Of a DNA stretch of 64,000 nt, positions 46,498 through 61,318 are shown one piece after another. Under the pieces are notes generated by a model. That model made no database searches, had not been told where the DNA came from, and saw nothing but the letters and a program-made list of their open reading frames with translations. A program made the position numbers and the translations under genes. Each line of letters begins with the position of its first letter. Positions within the stretch are counted from its first letter, which is position 1. The stretch comes from Macquaria australasica (Eukaryota; Chordata; Actinopteri; Centrarchiformes; Percichthyidae): NCBI GenBank assembly GCA_005408345.1, contig SEMN01000094.1:124001-188000 (forward strand). The letters run 5' to 3'.

Positions 46498-49400
46498 CAT
46501 AATAAGGGCCATGCAAACAGGCACGCAGGTGTGCAATCAAAAACAATCAGCTGAATGCCACTGAAACAGAGCTTCAATAAACTCCTGTGAAATAATTTCC
46601 TCCATATGTCGCCGTCTTTCCTGAAGGAATAAACTCTCACTAAATAAATATTCTAACATCAAAGTGCTCTACTGTAGTCTTTTAAATTTGAACTGCTTTC
46701 AACACACAGGTGACACTTGAAGGTAATACTGTAGATAATTTTAGACACACACAGGGTGAATGAAGAATGCCCTGCTATATACTAAATTTTCTCGAGTGAA
46801 CATTCAGGGTGTGCATCCAGTGAATTGAGCCCCTAACCAGGCTTTGAGGTATTTGTATTTGTGGACAATAAGCATGTTTGAAAAACAAGAGCTAAGAGCT
46901 AAGGTGTGCATATTTAGAGTCTATAGGGACTCGAGCCCTTGTCTTTATTTATGTTATTTTTGATGGTTAGTAATTCAATTCATGGGAGGCAAATCTAAAA
47001 TAGCTTGATGTTAGGCTGGGCGAAATACTATTGACAGGGTACACTGCAAAAACCACACACCATCATGCCACAGAAACAAAGCCATTTCTTACTAATCATA
47101 TGGCTGCACCCCAGCAACAAACTGTTACAATCCGCTATTTTCAGTTCTACACCCTATACGTCAAAAAACAAACATACATGCTGTTGCCATTTTTATTGCA
47201 AAGGGATTCGAGCTGATGTTTTCTGTGCCGTTTGCCAAATGGTGTCACATCCGCTTGGGCTCGTCGGCTAGCTAAGTCAAATGTCAGCCTACAAAAAACA
47301 GTTCAAAGGTCGTTAAAGGAATAACATGTAAACAAGGGACTGCAAAATATATAAACTGTAGTGTCTTTCCTTCCATGAAAAAACATGCATTTGTCCATTT
47401 TGGACATTTCATTGGGGATTCCAGATTAATGTCAACACTGACCTGAAAGGCTACAGTGTAGGTTACATAACAGAACATGAATGTTCAAGGTCAAGCCCCT
47501 GCAGAATTGCAATGAGTGACTACCACCCTGGTGAATGGTGACATTTACTACATTTTGTCAACATGCCACCGGTGTTTTCAGCTCATCTCTTAAAACACAT
47601 AAAGCACTGTCACTTGTTGGTAAATGAGCGCTGTCCATGGTGCTGAAAGGCTTCTCTGGGGAATGCTTGGTGATTGAAGTACAGTGGGTTTCATACCATG
47701 GCTTGATGAACTGGCCGGTAGATTGTTTCTCCTTTGTTGTCCCGTCATAGTGAACAGCCTATTGTGGTTTATGGCAGTCAAGCAAGCCTGACAGAAATGT
47801 ACTGCTTTTTAGAGTGATTTTGCGTTTAAATGGCTACTAATATACTGCATATGCCTTTTAAAATGTTCATTAAAGGCCCAACTTGCAATTTCAATCATAT
47901 AAATTCACACACAGTATGTATAACAGAAGAGTTTGACTTGCAGATAAAAAGATAAATATTATGTGCATATCAGCGGCCCATATAGTTATTTTTGTCCGAG
48001 CACCAATTTGTTCTGCACCCTGAGGAAGTGTGGCATCACACAATCAAGATATTAAATGAGAAAACCGGGATCAAAGTGTCAGTCAGTATGTGCAAATTAG
48101 GGGCCTGCTTGAGAAATCGCACCCCACTTGTAATGAGAACCCTCCTCCAGCACTGATTAGATAGACGTGCCTCCAGTGTCTGAGGTTGAGTCAAAACAAA
48201 TAAAGGTAATGACCACTTTGTTAACAGACACTAGAGAGGACAATAAATAAATTCGCTTTTCATTAATCTAAAATAAATGACATGCATCAATGCATAGGAA
48301 TTGAATATTAGCTGCCAAAATAATCAAATGACATTGATTAAAGGTCTGTTTTGATACTTTCCATTACTGACTAATATATTAGTGATACAACTTATTGCCA
48401 GTACATGAAAGTGGTTATATTTTCTTTGAAAACACCCAGTGTCTGGTGGGTTTTTCCACATAAGATATTCTGCGACACAGGAAGTATAAGCATTTTGCAT
48501 TCAGCAATGGTGGGTTTTTGAAAGAAGCTAAAGGAGGACTTAAATAAAGAACGTTTACTTTGTTTTAAGGGTTAAAATCATTGTTTCAATTGACCTCAAA
48601 TCAGACATGCAGATAGACATGCAGATAGACTCAAAATGTCTTACAACCACAAATAATAACACAAAGATTTCAGAGAAGCTAATGATCACACAAATTTCTA
48701 TTAGTTATCAGTTTAAGTTTAGTATCAATAGTTTCAACTAGAAGAGGTACTTCAAACATTCCCACCATGATTCAAATCATATACTGTTTAGAGTGTGAGT
48801 GCTAATTGTTGACAATTTCATGTTGTTTCAACCAAATGCCTGTAATGAGGTTGAGGTGTTACATAAATGACACGTGTTTGATACTTGTTGCCCTGCATGA
48901 GGTTTTGAAGGGGCAGTGGGTGTCCTAAAGCCACAGAGCCCATAATTAAGACTTACTTGAGACTGGTCTCTCAATACACAGGCTGAAATATTCACACAGG
49001 CTGAAAGTGCTACGGGGAGAAAATGGCTCTTTGGTACAGCACACAATGTCCAGGGTTTCCCGTTGTTTATAGTGGATGTGGCCCAACTCCACTAAATTAT
49101 TGATCACCTCTGCTAACATTAGAAGACATTAAAACCGTTTTCTGACATGAAACAGACGGTGACTATTTCAAGCAGCAAAGCCTATATTCAAGTCGCGAGG
49201 CAATTGTTTCTGCAGTCATCTAGTGACTAAATGGATTACAGTCAAGAAGAGAACCCGTCCATCACACGCAGCTCACAAGATTACAGTGATTGATCAATCA
49301 GGCTAACACATCGTATGTATGCTTTGCTATAATTAATCAAAACAACATGTTTATGGATTAAAAACAGGAAGTCTGAGATATATTACTAGTCTGAAAATAT

Positions 49401-49569
49401 TGAATACAAACCGCTCAATCACTCACAATCAGCAGGGGATGTCTGAGGAAAGACTCACAGCACTTGTGATACATAACAATCAGTGCTGCTCGTCAAGCAC
49501 CAAGATGACGTTTGTTTAGCGTTTATTACTTACCACTTGAACTTTTAACATCCATAACTCTCATCAGAG

Positions 49570-50126
49570 GTTAGCTAAATGCTAACGCCAGCATGTTAAC
49601 ATGCTAATGTTTAGCGGGTATAATGTTTACCATTTTCACAGTCTTAATTTAGCTTCTTAACATGCAACATTTTCTACTGTAATTAGCTCTAAATACAATA
49701 GTACAGCTGAGGCTGATGGGAATGCCATTAGTTTTGCAGGTATTTGGTCAAAAACCAAAGTATTAGACGAATTAAATTTGCGACCTGATGGCGTAGCTAG
49801 AAGAAAAGTCAGGAGATCACCAAAGTCATTAGGGTACATTGTCTGGGAACCATGAATGTCAAAATCTTTTGCAAATCCATCCTAAAGTTGTCGAAACATT
49901 TCACTAAAACCCAAAAATGTCAACCTCATGGTGGTGGTAGAGAAAAGTCAGGGGATCACCAAAGTCATTAAAATCCATCCTCTGGGAACCATGGGTATCT
50001 GTACCAAATATAACAGCAATTCATCCAGTGGTTGCTGAGATATTTCAATCTGGACTAAAGCGGTGGACCGACTGACCAACAGACCGACATTGCCATCCAT
50101 GGCTCCACACCGCTAGCACGGCTTAA
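49570..50126 (+). repeat. Teleost dispersed repeat, copy 2, with internal duplication
   Basis: It starts CTAACGCCAGCATGTTAACA and TTTAGCGGGTATAATGTTTA, ends CCGACATTGCCATCCATGGC, and is the fuller counterpart of 26610-26990. The unit AAAAGTCAGG(A/G)GATCACC with its downstream ~125 bp (about 49803-49927 and 49934-50045) is present twice in tandem, each with GGGAACCATG and a CATCC.. (A/G)TTG stretch. No ORF is present. Confidence 0.75.
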
Positions 50127-52062
50127 AGACCTTTGCCCTCACATTATACAACAAAATAATAGCCTACTTCTCCAGGCAGAAATGACACAGGTACACAACA
50201 AAAGCCCCATTTACACACCAGTGATTATATCACACCACACACATGCAGACCTAGAACACACGTCGTGTCTTCATAAATGATAAGAGCTGACCCTGTGACT
50301 GACTTGTTAAAATATGCGGTGAACAAATCATCACCTCTGTGCGTAACACTGTGGTAGACAGGTTAATGATCAGTGCTACCATCAATGTTTGTCTTGATAG
50401 CTCTCTCACCTGTCACATCTTATTACCACTGCCAATCATGATGGTGAGCGTTAACAACCCCACCTTTCAATCAAATGAGCAGGATAAATGGAGGATAGCA
50501 TTTTCTTAATTAAATATCATGACATGGGAAAATGCTCCAAAGTCAACTTCATCATTTAATTGTGTCAGTTTGCTAAATTAAAATGGCCATCATCCAAGTC
50601 TTTCTTCAGGTAACTGTTTTCTGAAGATTGTGATCATCATGGCTTGTTGTAAATGACTTGATGTTATAATGTTGTGACTGTTAGTCCCACAAGAGAAATC
50701 CTGGATTTCATTTCTTGCCCCAAAGCTAACAGCACTCCTGGAGATGGCCAGGTACATTTTCAAAGGTGGATACTTGACTCAGTCCTTCTCCCTCCTGCCA
50801 ACATAGTAACCAATTTTTGTGAATATTTCATTAAGGTTTTCTTATTTACATACATACTGCCCCAAAAGGCAGAAAGCAGTAACAGAAGCAGTAAAATTGA
50901 GAAAAAAGGGTTGGCCAGCTATGATATAATGGTTTTAATGTTTTCATTTGATCCCTTTTAGACTGATTATTATACCCCAAAACTCGTTGCTATAAAACTT
51001 GCATAATAATACATAAAATATGCAAAATAAACTTTATTTGGATTATTTACACATCATAATCCATAGGAATTAAAGGCATCTCTGTTTTCCTAGGTGTTTG
51101 TTTTTATATATAAAATCAATATAATAAATTAATTTACAATCTAACACGTGATTTAAAGGTATCTTAACTACACCAAACTGCATAGTTTCCATTACAGTCA
51201 AAAGCAGAGATGACAGTTATGCTAGTGATTAGAGTATCAGTAGCATAACTGCTAGTTATGTTAGCTTTAGCAGGAGTTTAGCTGGGTTTTCTTTTCTCCA
51301 AAAATGACTGGATTTAGCTGCTGTCTCATTCAGTTATGTGGAATAACAAATTGAATTACTAAGACGTCAGTAAATCAAAATGGCACTTTTTCATTCGCTA
51401 GTGAAAAATCAATCAGTAAATCTAGTTGTAGCTTTAGCTAAGGCTAGCCGTGGCTATCTCACCAGCTAGCTTTCACTTGATATACCTTTGCTTTAGCCGT
51501 CTGTCTGTGCCTCTGTAGTGTGTAGGAAGTGCGATAGATCGATTATGGAGTTACTGCAAATTCAGATTTTGGTCTTAACTCAATTTTTTACAAAATATGT
51601 AGTTACTGCATTTTGTCTTTGGAGGGCAGCATAGCAGTCAACAATTAATTAAATTACAAGCATAAAAAAAATAGGGTAACCCCGACACTGCAAGGAATAT
51701 AATAATGTCAGTAATTGACATTAATCAGGAATGTGGTTACAAACAAAAACCAATAGTGACAAAAACAATTAAGATGCATAGGTGTTATCTTTGATCAGAA
51801 GTTACTGGGAGTTCTTTAATCTTGAGAAACCACATCTATTTAAAAGTATCTGCATCACAAGCGACACTGCACCTGGCGATCCAATCAAAGTATTGTTAGC
51901 CTTTCTGAGTAAAGCCAAAGATGCATTGTTTCTTCCTGAATTTGTATGAGCAGTTGGTAAAACACAAGTGAACTTTTGGCCCCATCAACAAATCTGCCTG
52001 ATAATCTTCTCTGTGACTTGGCAATTATCTCAGTCCTTGGCCTGAGAGGGAGAGGGAGAGAT

Positions 52063-52078
52063 TGGGGGGGGGGGGGGG
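52063..52078. repeat. Poly(G) run of ~16
   Basis: A homopolymer G tract; similar to the one at 12699-12715. Length in assemblies is often unreliable. Confidence 0.85.
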
Positions 52079-55000
52079 CATGTCAGTGTATCGGACTGGG
52101 AGTGCCTGTGGAGCCGTGGGATCCAGAGATCTCTGTGTCTGGCCTTTACTGAGTGCGCTCCGAATGAGCTCATCAATATTCATTGACCCACTCTGGCTAA
52201 TGTCCCCAGCGACGGGCAGAATAAAGTTGCAGAGGTCGCACACTTCACAAGGGGAGAGAGAGGTGGGGAGAGCGAGGGAGAGAATGAGCGATGCAGAGAA
52301 AGTGAGCGGGGATGATAAGAGTGTGCAGGTTTCCGACAAAATGAGAGCAAAGAGAGGCAAACACCAAAAGGGCAAAGCCTCGGGGCCTGTAGGGGGTTAG
52401 GGAGTTTATTACAACTTGAAAGTGAAACACATAAAACATGCAGAGGAAACATAAGCGCAAAGATAAAGACACGCACGCCTGTTGAGAACAAACAAATGCG
52501 CGCACACACAACCCCTTGTGCATGCAAAGTATGACATGACAAGATGAGTCCAATGACAGACAAATACAGCTTCTCTAACCGCTCCCTCTATTTGTTATGC
52601 TTTTTCTTGCTCTCTCTCCCTGTAGTCTGGGGGTACATCCACGTTGTATAACATGACACCCGAGTATACATGATGCTACGCCCCTCAAGAGAGGTAGAAG
52701 AAGAGTAAGATAAGAGACAGGAGACAAAACACAGAAGGGGAGTGGTTAGAGAGAAAGAGTAGATCAAGGTAGGAGGAAAGAACTTGCTTGTAGCTTGAAA
52801 CCATCTCGACACACACCTGTAGACATCAATATCAAGCACACGCACATAAGCAGCCTTTACAATACATTTTAATATTAAACCCATTTGTGCCAAGACTCCA
52901 ACCTTAATCATGCATGCGTATCCGGGCTGATGAATATTCAAGGTGAGAGGAAAGCCAAGGAGAAGGGAAGATACTAAATGATGTGATCTTTGTGCGCTAA
53001 CACACAAGAAAACACTGCAAGACACACAAACACAAGCGATTACTTAAGATGAGCATCGTTTTAAGGTCTTAAATGTCAAATTGTAATTACATACAGTTAA
53101 CACCATTTCAGATGTAGATGCGAGAGGATGTTTGAGCTTGGATGCGCACACACACTCACACATATGCTCAGGCTGAATCACACCAGCTGAAGTAAAGCCT
53201 TTACCTGGTGCTACAGAGCAGCAAAGAATGTGCCAAAAGAGATAATTGTGCATGAGCGCCCCCACTTCATTTCAGATGTTACCGTCTTTCTCCCTCCTTC
53301 TCATCTGGCTCTGTGCTGCCCACTCCCATCACTTCAACCGTCCTTGGGCTCTTTTCTCCTTATTTCTCCTCTTGTCTGTCTCCCTCTCCACATCCCCTCT
53401 TTTCTTGTTTATTTTATAGCATTGCCTCCTCTCCGGTGTTTTTTGACTGAATCATCAGCGATCCCGGCGAGATGACAGAGTGTTGTGCTCTTCTCTCCTG
53501 GCTCCGAGTTCAAAAACGGAGCATAAATAAAGTTTCCGCAAGGAGCCGAGGGGGATAGATAAAAGCTGCCAAAACAAGCGGAATTATAGCTGGGCCTTGG
53601 CTATCACGACAATGACCCCTGACCTGTTGTATTAGAGTGTGGCCATAAGATAGCTTACTCAACCCCATCACATTTATTATTTATCTACTTGGAAAGAGGC
53701 TCTGCTCGCTGTCTCTCTTCTTGTATAATCCTCTCCCTCCGGTCCAGGCTCATTCACTTTCATCAAACAAATCTTTCTCAGCTTCCCTGTCCAGCTTCTC
53801 CTCTCCACATGGCCTTCACCTCTACAAAGCGCCGTCTTTTTTTTATTTTTTTTCACACAATCTCTGGTGGGACAGTTCCTGAAGTTTTCAACTTTTTTTT
53901 AACACTGGATCGAGACCGCCCATCTGCCCATTTGTCAATATGTAATATGTGAGCGTGTGTGTGCACCAGAGGGGCAAAATGGCAGTGGACAGAACAACAT
54001 ATTGTTCTGTCAACCAATGACACTCCCACTTATGTTTCTGTTTGTATTCCTGTCATATCAAACAAATACTGTAGTTACAACTAAATAGTGTGCCATCTAT
54101 CAGTGCAGTTCTTTTTGTCTTCTTTCGTGGATGTGTGTCAGGGCGGAGGCTTATCTTGTCACTCTGATTTTGCATACTTCAAACTGTGGCCTTAATATTT
54201 AAACATCCGGCAGGTGGAACGGGATGCGTTACCGTATGGCAGGTGACGAGATGCACACAGGCATGAACATACGTACTGATAAAAGCATGTGCACACACTT
54301 CAAATATTGACAGTTCTTCAGGCTTTTAATACCTCATGTAAGAAACTATACACGACAACCATGTCTGTATGTGGACCACATGCCAATGCACATGGCATCT
54401 GTTTGAGATGTCCAAGCCTGTCTCTGTGTGTGCGTGTGTGCATTACACTATTACATCGTGTGTAGAACTGGTGGAATTTTGTAATTTTCTGCTTAATTGG
54501 TGCATACAAAATGAGAATCACCATCCTATCTTTCTACAGAAAGAGAAACAAAGGTGTAGTGAGAAACTAGGAGACTGACAAAGAGACCAGGGAGGGAGGG
54601 AGACAGAGAATAAAGGAGAAGCAGGACACATTTAGGTGTGCTGATTGTTTCACAATGACTATATGAACATAAATATGGTTGGCCGTGCGAGAACAGTGAA
54701 GAAGGTTGAGAAAGAAGAATAAAAAAATACTGTATGGAAGTAAGTATACAGAATGATCTGAATAACAGTGTTTTTGCAATGCACATGGGACAGAGTATGT
54801 GGCTCTCACATGCATAACAAAGTACTCTCCCACACGTAACTTTGCATCAAACCAAATCTGTCCAAAGCAGAGGCATGATCAGAAATGAGAATCTGAAATG
54901 GGCAAGAACAAAAGTGCATATCTCTGAGAGAAAAAAAAGGGATGTGTTAGTCAAAAGATAACAAAAAAAATTTAAACCTCAATCTTCAACAAAATTTTCA

Positions 55001-56794
55001 GGGAACTGCAAGAGGGGGGAAAAAAAGCACAGGACATTTTAAAAGGTGAAATGAAAAGAAACGTTGCCTTGGGAAAGTCGAATGAGGGCTAGGTCGGGGT
55101 TAATGCGTTGGCTCCGGAGGCTGTGTAGCTGCAGACTGGAAGCTGAGTGCTACTACGCAGCCTGCTCTGCTCAGCTCGGTTCATGCATATTAGATAGATG
55201 CCGCACTGCAAGGCCAAACAGCGCAGCACCAAAACAATGTGTTACAGCAAATGATCCATGACATTGATTGGGGGGGGGCTTGTAGCATGAATAAGCTATC
55301 GCTGTTGATGAGCTTAGGTGATGACTTTTCATGCACATGAACACACGCATGCAGCCTATTTTCCTTGCGACCTTCCCCCTATGCTCTGCAACATTTAGAG
55401 TGCACACAGGGGTGAAGATCTTGATGCAATGACCGGGCTCACTTTTCTTCACTATGTGTGTGTTATAACCCTTAATGCTAGCACTGCCATGGAATTTAGC
55501 GTAGTCATTACCGAATTCGCAGTAAAACATCAAGGCTACAGCAGAGGGGGTATTACATTAATAAGCATGTACTGTATGCACACATGAAGTATAAGTACAC
55601 ATATGCCAACACACACACACACATTTGCTTTCAGATGCCACCGCTTTGTCTGTGAAACGCCATAAACAAATGACCCTAAGTATATTGTTATTAGTGACAT
55701 AAAGGCCAAACACACATTATACACACACACAGACAAAACAGACACTCCAATCTTGACAGTGGTGACATTTGGACGCCCTGCTGTTATGACTAATCATTCA
55801 AAATGAAGTCACAAAATCTATCCCTGGCTTCACCTCTCACACTCTCCCTCCCTTTCCTGCCGTATCATCCCCTCCCCTCCACACTACTTAAATGTCAGCA
55901 TTTCAATTGGGCTCATTAATACCTCCCTTTTTAGGTGCCTGTGTGTGTTTGTGTCTGAGCCTGAGTAGTGTGTTGGGATGCTGTGGGAGGGAGGGAGGAT
56001 GATGTATTGGCATGGTTAAGTGGCCTGTTGTTCCCTTTTTCTGTTTTAATATCATCTCTGAATCTCTCTCTGTGTTTGTCTCTGATCCATCATTATTTCC
56101 CTCCTCTCTCTAATTCTTTCTCTCTGTTTCCCTCTGATCCATCATCGCTGGGTGTGTGCGAGGCAGCGGCTGTGAATCATGCAGTGGCCTTTCCACTGAC
56201 ACGGCCCGGCCTGACCCAGTCTGGACAACTCTGGGCTAAACAGCATCCATCATAATAGCATTCATCTAGTCCTATCACAGGCTGGCTGAATTCATGTGTG
56301 TTTGTCTGTTTGGGTGTACAATACAAAAATGCCACTGCATATGGATGAGGATGTATAGACAGAAACATGCAGACTGCAGATACAGGCAGGCAAGCGGGAG
56401 AGGAGGAGGCTTGGACAGCCAATGTGAAAAGACTACAAGGCTTTTCAGATCCTAACAGACTGAGGATCTAAGGATTTCTTGACATACTGTCAAAAGAGGT
56501 GTGCGCACAAGGCAATGAGGCAAGGATGGAGGATCACACAGTAAGTGAATCAGATCGGTAGGAATACACAATGCAGGCTTGAAACGCACACAACCGGGTT
56601 ATCAGGAGACTGGAAAACAAAGAGAGATTCAGTTTGGACATAGTAATGCCTAGTAATTCTACAAGTTAGATGTGGGAGCTATTGGGACTTAATTTTGGAT
56701 AGATAGCAAGGCCGTACATAAAGCAGCTAAAATCAATATTTTTATGATAACAATGGATACAATGACTATGTGTAATGTGAAAGGGGTCGCTTGA

Positions 56795-57180
56795 AGTGAC
56801 AAAGCAACAGGTAATTATTACGCTACTCTGCGGTTCCCCTCGGCTCTAAGGAGCTTTCATAGCATCTTCAGCTCATCGTTTTGGTTTCACGGCCCGCAAC
56901 TTTACTGTTTTTGTTCAGTCTCAACGCTCTTAACAGTGTCGTTTTCATTAAGCAGCTGAAGAGCCAAATATTTCACTCACAAGTTAGACCAAAGATGAGC
57001 TAAAAGAAGAGGGAATACTGGATTTACATGTGTCAGGTAGCCAGACACAGGACTCCAAATGAATGCTAATGGTGTTCGCCAAGTTTGCTACATTAACTTA
57101 AACTGTGATAATATGTCAGTATTGTGTTTACAGCTTCAGCTGCTCCCTGGTGACCAAAAAAATCTGTTATTGCAGGTTTA
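56795..57180 (-). repeat. Teleost dispersed repeat, inverted copy of 19100-19515
   Basis: CTCTGCGGTTCCCCTCGGCT, ATCTTCAGCTCATCGTTTTG and GGCCCGCAACTTTACTG are the reverse complement of the 3' half of 19100-19515; CAGCTGCTCCCTGGTGACC and AATCTGTTATTGCAGG match its 5' end. Divergence of the two copies is considerable, so both are old. Confidence 0.7.
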
Positions 57181-57445
57181 AAGGACAGTCTTTTTATGTT
57201 TTATATAAATAAATATATAAATATACATTTTTTAATTTTTTCTTTTGTTTAAATTAGTCCCTGGTGATACTGATGCACAGGCATTAGTGAGCCCTGTTGC
57301 CAGAGATCTGAGAGCCTGCTGGCAGCTTATCAGACATAGTTAGTATATTATTTACATACAGTACATACTGCACCAGCTGTGACCTATTAGACAAAGTTAT
57401 ATTAGCAACTCCAAGCTTACAGTTTATAAGCTAATTCACTTTGAC

Positions 57446-57835
57446 TTAAAGGAATCGTTTGACATTTTGGAAATATGCTTATTCACCTTTTTTCAGAGTT
57501 AGATGAGACCATCAATACCACTCTCATATCTGTACGGTAAATATGAAGCTACACCGGCAACCAATTGACTTAGCTTAGCACAAAGACTGGAAACAGGGGG
57601 AAATGGCTAGCCTGGCTCTGTCTGACATTAACAAAATCTGCCTACCAGCATCTTCTAAAGCTCACTAATTAACACGTTTAATCTGTTACCATCAGACACA
57701 GCCAAGTTAGCTGTTCCCCCAGTTTACAGATTTTGTGCTAAGCTACAGTGGTGAGAGTGGTATCAATCTTATCATCTAACTATCGGCAAGAAAGCAAATT
57801 GGTGTATTTCCCAGAATGCTGAACTATTCCTGTAA
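57446..57835. mobile_element. Foldback MITE, copy 3
   Basis: TTAAAGGAATCGTTTGACAT at the left mirrors GCTGAACTATTCCTGTAA at the right. ACTCTCATATCTGTACGGTA and GACTTAGCTTAGCACAAAG have their inverted partners in the right half (TGTGCTAAGCTACAG, GAGAGTGGTATCAATC). The centre has CTCACTAATTAACACGTT. It is the most complete of the three copies. Confidence 0.82.
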
Positions 57836-59081
57836 GTGCTTCTGAGCAGAAACATGAAAGAGATGTCTGAGAGGAAAAATCAGTAATCAAGAAGAAATTT
57901 AATTTATTTTATTCTGTTTTGGCGGATAAAAAAAAGCAGCTAGTTTTTTCTGGCTTGAAGTGTTTTTTTTCACTTGACCCTAATTGCTGCCAACTGCCTG
58001 GAAGGTCTCCAACCAAAGAAGTCGCAGCCTGACCTAATGTTAATATTAATATAAATATAATAAATCCATATCAGTAAGTACTGTAAGTCATCTTTAAGTC
58101 ACCTTTTGGCAACAAAACTAATCCTGTTGTATCGTAAACAAATATCATACTTGTCTTTCTGCTTATCCCCTCTGCCAGAAGGTCAGCAGTCATGGTCAGG
58201 TCCCTTTGGCAGGGCAGATGAATTCATATACAGTAGTAATGGCACAATGTCACAGCAGACCAAAACCACTCTCACGAATATATTATCATTTATATACGTG
58301 ACTATTTTCCCCCAAAAACCGTAGTTAGTATTCATAGCATGCATTTTCAGAACCCACAACTAATTACTTGCTTTTTAGCTCCCTTGTTGTATTTTTAAGT
58401 AATATTTAGCTATAATATTAGCTCTACATCAATCTTTATGCTTGTTTTCAAGAAAGAAAAAAAAAGACGAATTTAATGCAAGTCTAGCATAATGTCTGTA
58501 GTTTATCAATGACAATTAACTAGGCCGATTTGTTGCACATTGAAAGGGACAAATAACAGCAATTTACACCCAGAATTATTACTTGATCAATTAAAAACTT
58601 CAAAAAGACAACCTGTAGTTTCATCCCGTCTAATCTACTCTCTCTTGATCATTCAACTAATTTTCATTTCATGCTCATTCCTAAAATGACTCTTTCAAAA
58701 AAACTTTTGAAATATTTTAAATAAATGTTTCCTTTCTGTTAATTTGCCACAAAGATGAATAAATATTATAAAATGAATGACTTCTGAGGTCCCTGGGGGC
58801 TCTGTGAAATACATGTTTTTTTTCTTTCCTCTTTTGATTCATCAGTGACATTTCAGTATTGTTGATACGGAGGAGACAGAAAGAGAGAAACACAAAGAGA
58901 GGTGGAGTTATACACTTTGCACATTACATAGATTCATTTCTAAGATCAAAGCGACGTTTTCTTCAAGCTTCTCTTTCCTGAATGAAGACACAGACAGTGC
59001 AGTACAGTATTTCTGTGAGTGTGTTTGTATATGTACATGCATCTTAATGCATGGAAACTTTGATGGTACAGCTGTGAGTGT

Positions 59082-59085
<4 letters not shown>

Positions 59086-59135
<50 letters not shown>
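59086..59135. repeat. (GT)n microsatellite
   Basis: Uninterrupted GT array of about 25 units. Confidence 0.96.
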
Positions 59136-59137
<2 letters not shown>

Positions 59138-59820
59138 AGTGCATATAGCTATTTTGCAGCTGCCTTTGATCGCAGGCGACTGTGCTAATCAGACGCCTTT
59201 GTCAGAACAGCAAACAGACAGCGGCGGAAAAGGAAAGATGAGAGAAACTTAAACATACTACTGCTATCAGTTTCACTCACAAACTGTGGCTGTGACAGCA
59301 CGGTTGTCATGGAAATCACAGCAGGCGGCCTGTTTGTGTGTGTGTGTGAGTGTGCTTAAGTACGTGTGTACTGCACGGGAGGGCTGTGTGTGCAGTAGAA
59401 CATGGATACACTGGTTTATGTCTGAGTGTGTGTCTCTCGGGTAGCCTGTGGTACAGGAAGGGAGATGTGCCGATTAGTTGAGGGACCAGGAGGACAGAGA
59501 GGGAACAATACCAACTACTTTCCTTCCTTCAACTCCTCCCTCGAATGTGTTTGTTCCCGTCTTTGAATTTGTGTGACAAAAAACTTTGACTAATCAAAGT
59601 TAAATGAGACATTTGGCTACAAAAACCCTGCTCGCACATTTACAGGCCTTTTGGTTGCCTTGCAGAGAGACAAGAGAAAGTGGCACTTCGTCTGAAATGA
59701 GTCTCGCTCTTAATCTTTTACAAGATGAATTAACTGACCCCTTGGATGTGCACTTGCTTGCTTGCCTGTGTGTGCATGTGTGTGTGTTTTCCATCAGAGC
59801 CTGCCAAATGTCGGGAGTGC

Positions 59821-59985
59821 ACCCAATTAGTTAAAGAGTCTGGGCCCACACACCTGTCTACCTGCGCTGACAATGGCCCACGGCTGCGCGCATATATTTA
59901 CACATTAATTAACCAGCTCGGGCCATTAATTAGTCAGTCAGGAAACTTAATGACTAGCCACTCAATTGTTGGTTACACCAGGGAG
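59821..59985. promoter_or_regulatory. Homeodomain-type motif cluster in the large intron
   Basis: Within 150 bp occur CCCAATTAG, ACATTAATTAACC, GGCCATTAATTAG, TTAATGACTAG and CTCAATTG, set in balanced-composition, non-repetitive DNA. TAATTA cores are bound by many homeodomain proteins. Enhancer function is inference; conservation is untested. Confidence 0.3.
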
Positions 59986-61318
59986 GAGGCAGGAGGACGC
60001 AGGCAGAGCCACATGTGCAAACGCTCAGCATGCTTGAACCCAGATACCGTGCATACTGTGTATGGGACACTACTACAAATATACAGAGGATTTAGGAATG
60101 CTTACAAGCATTTATGTGTTGGTTTTATATTTACATAGACAAACAAGCAAATGTATCTCCATTAGAAAGCCTAAAAGATCCCGGATCAAGGCACTTACAC
60201 TTGTGAATAACCTCCTAATGTACAGTAGCACGACCTGCAGAACAATGTTTTTTTCAAATTTACTTCTGAAGACCTGTTCCCATACAATCAATTTAATGTA
60301 CTAATGTTCCACTAATGATTCACCATCACGGTGTGCTGCTATAGTCTTATGCAGGTGATCCTAAACTGGAGACACATCCCACCCAAAGCCGCTCCTCATG
60401 TTTTTAAATTAACATTGATTCTGTGTCTTTTGTCAAGTGTGATTAAGAAATGTTGTGCAAGCTTCAATCTTTTAGAAAAATAAATACAGAATTACATTAT
60501 ATCTACAAACTGAAGAGAGACACACACATTCATACTCAAATTTAGATGCACAACTGCCATTCTTCATCATCAGATTTTCCAAGATCACACATTTGTTTAC
60601 TCTTTACTGGTTCTATAAATATACAAGTGTCTGCAAAGGTCTCCGACAACCGTGACAACTGAAATGCCTTTAGAAATGTTTGTTATGAGCGATCATGAAA
60701 ACGCATGAGTGAATCATATCCTGCAAATTAATATTAATTTCTTTTATAAAGATTTAAATGGAGAGCACCATAGTTTTCAATTTGAAACACCACGTAGTTA
60801 TTCAAGGGTCAAATAAACCACAATCATGATCTCAGCTCCTTCAAAATCAGCTTTAGCAGCAACAGCAATAAACAGACATTAACTACATCTTACTTATCCT
60901 TTCAGCAGTACACCACCTTTTTTATAGCTCAAAGCCCATAATGTTACATAATGGGAATGTATGTCAACATTCGCATGTTTCATGATGGGATGAGCAAGTA
61001 ATTTATCCGTCCTCTTAGTGTTTTCACTACCCCATTTCTACTCTGTTCTCCTTCCACTTTTCTCTTCTCTCCACCCATCAATTTCTAGTTTTCAAAGTTT
61101 ATGGCCCAGCATGTGATGTAATGACCTTGGAGAAAAGAAAAGGAAAAAAATATCTGTAGCCTCCTTCAGATCCAGTGTTCTGTTTTTAGAGTGCTTGGGA
61201 TTAAAGTTGTTTCTCAAGTAATGTATGCTTAACATCTCTAAAATTCGCACTCTGAGTGAGTGAGGGGCTGATGAGTCATGGCTGCTTGTAAATGTGTGAG
61301 CGCATCTGTGCACATTAC

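Noticed and set aside
48600..48635. Short tandem copy of AGACATGCAGAT
   Set aside because: Only about two and a half units; too short to be more than chance slippage.
52025..52563. Several 100-127 codon frames on both strands
   Set aside because: They surround the poly(G) run and purine-rich DNA; overlapping frames on both strands with no family resemblance indicate chance.
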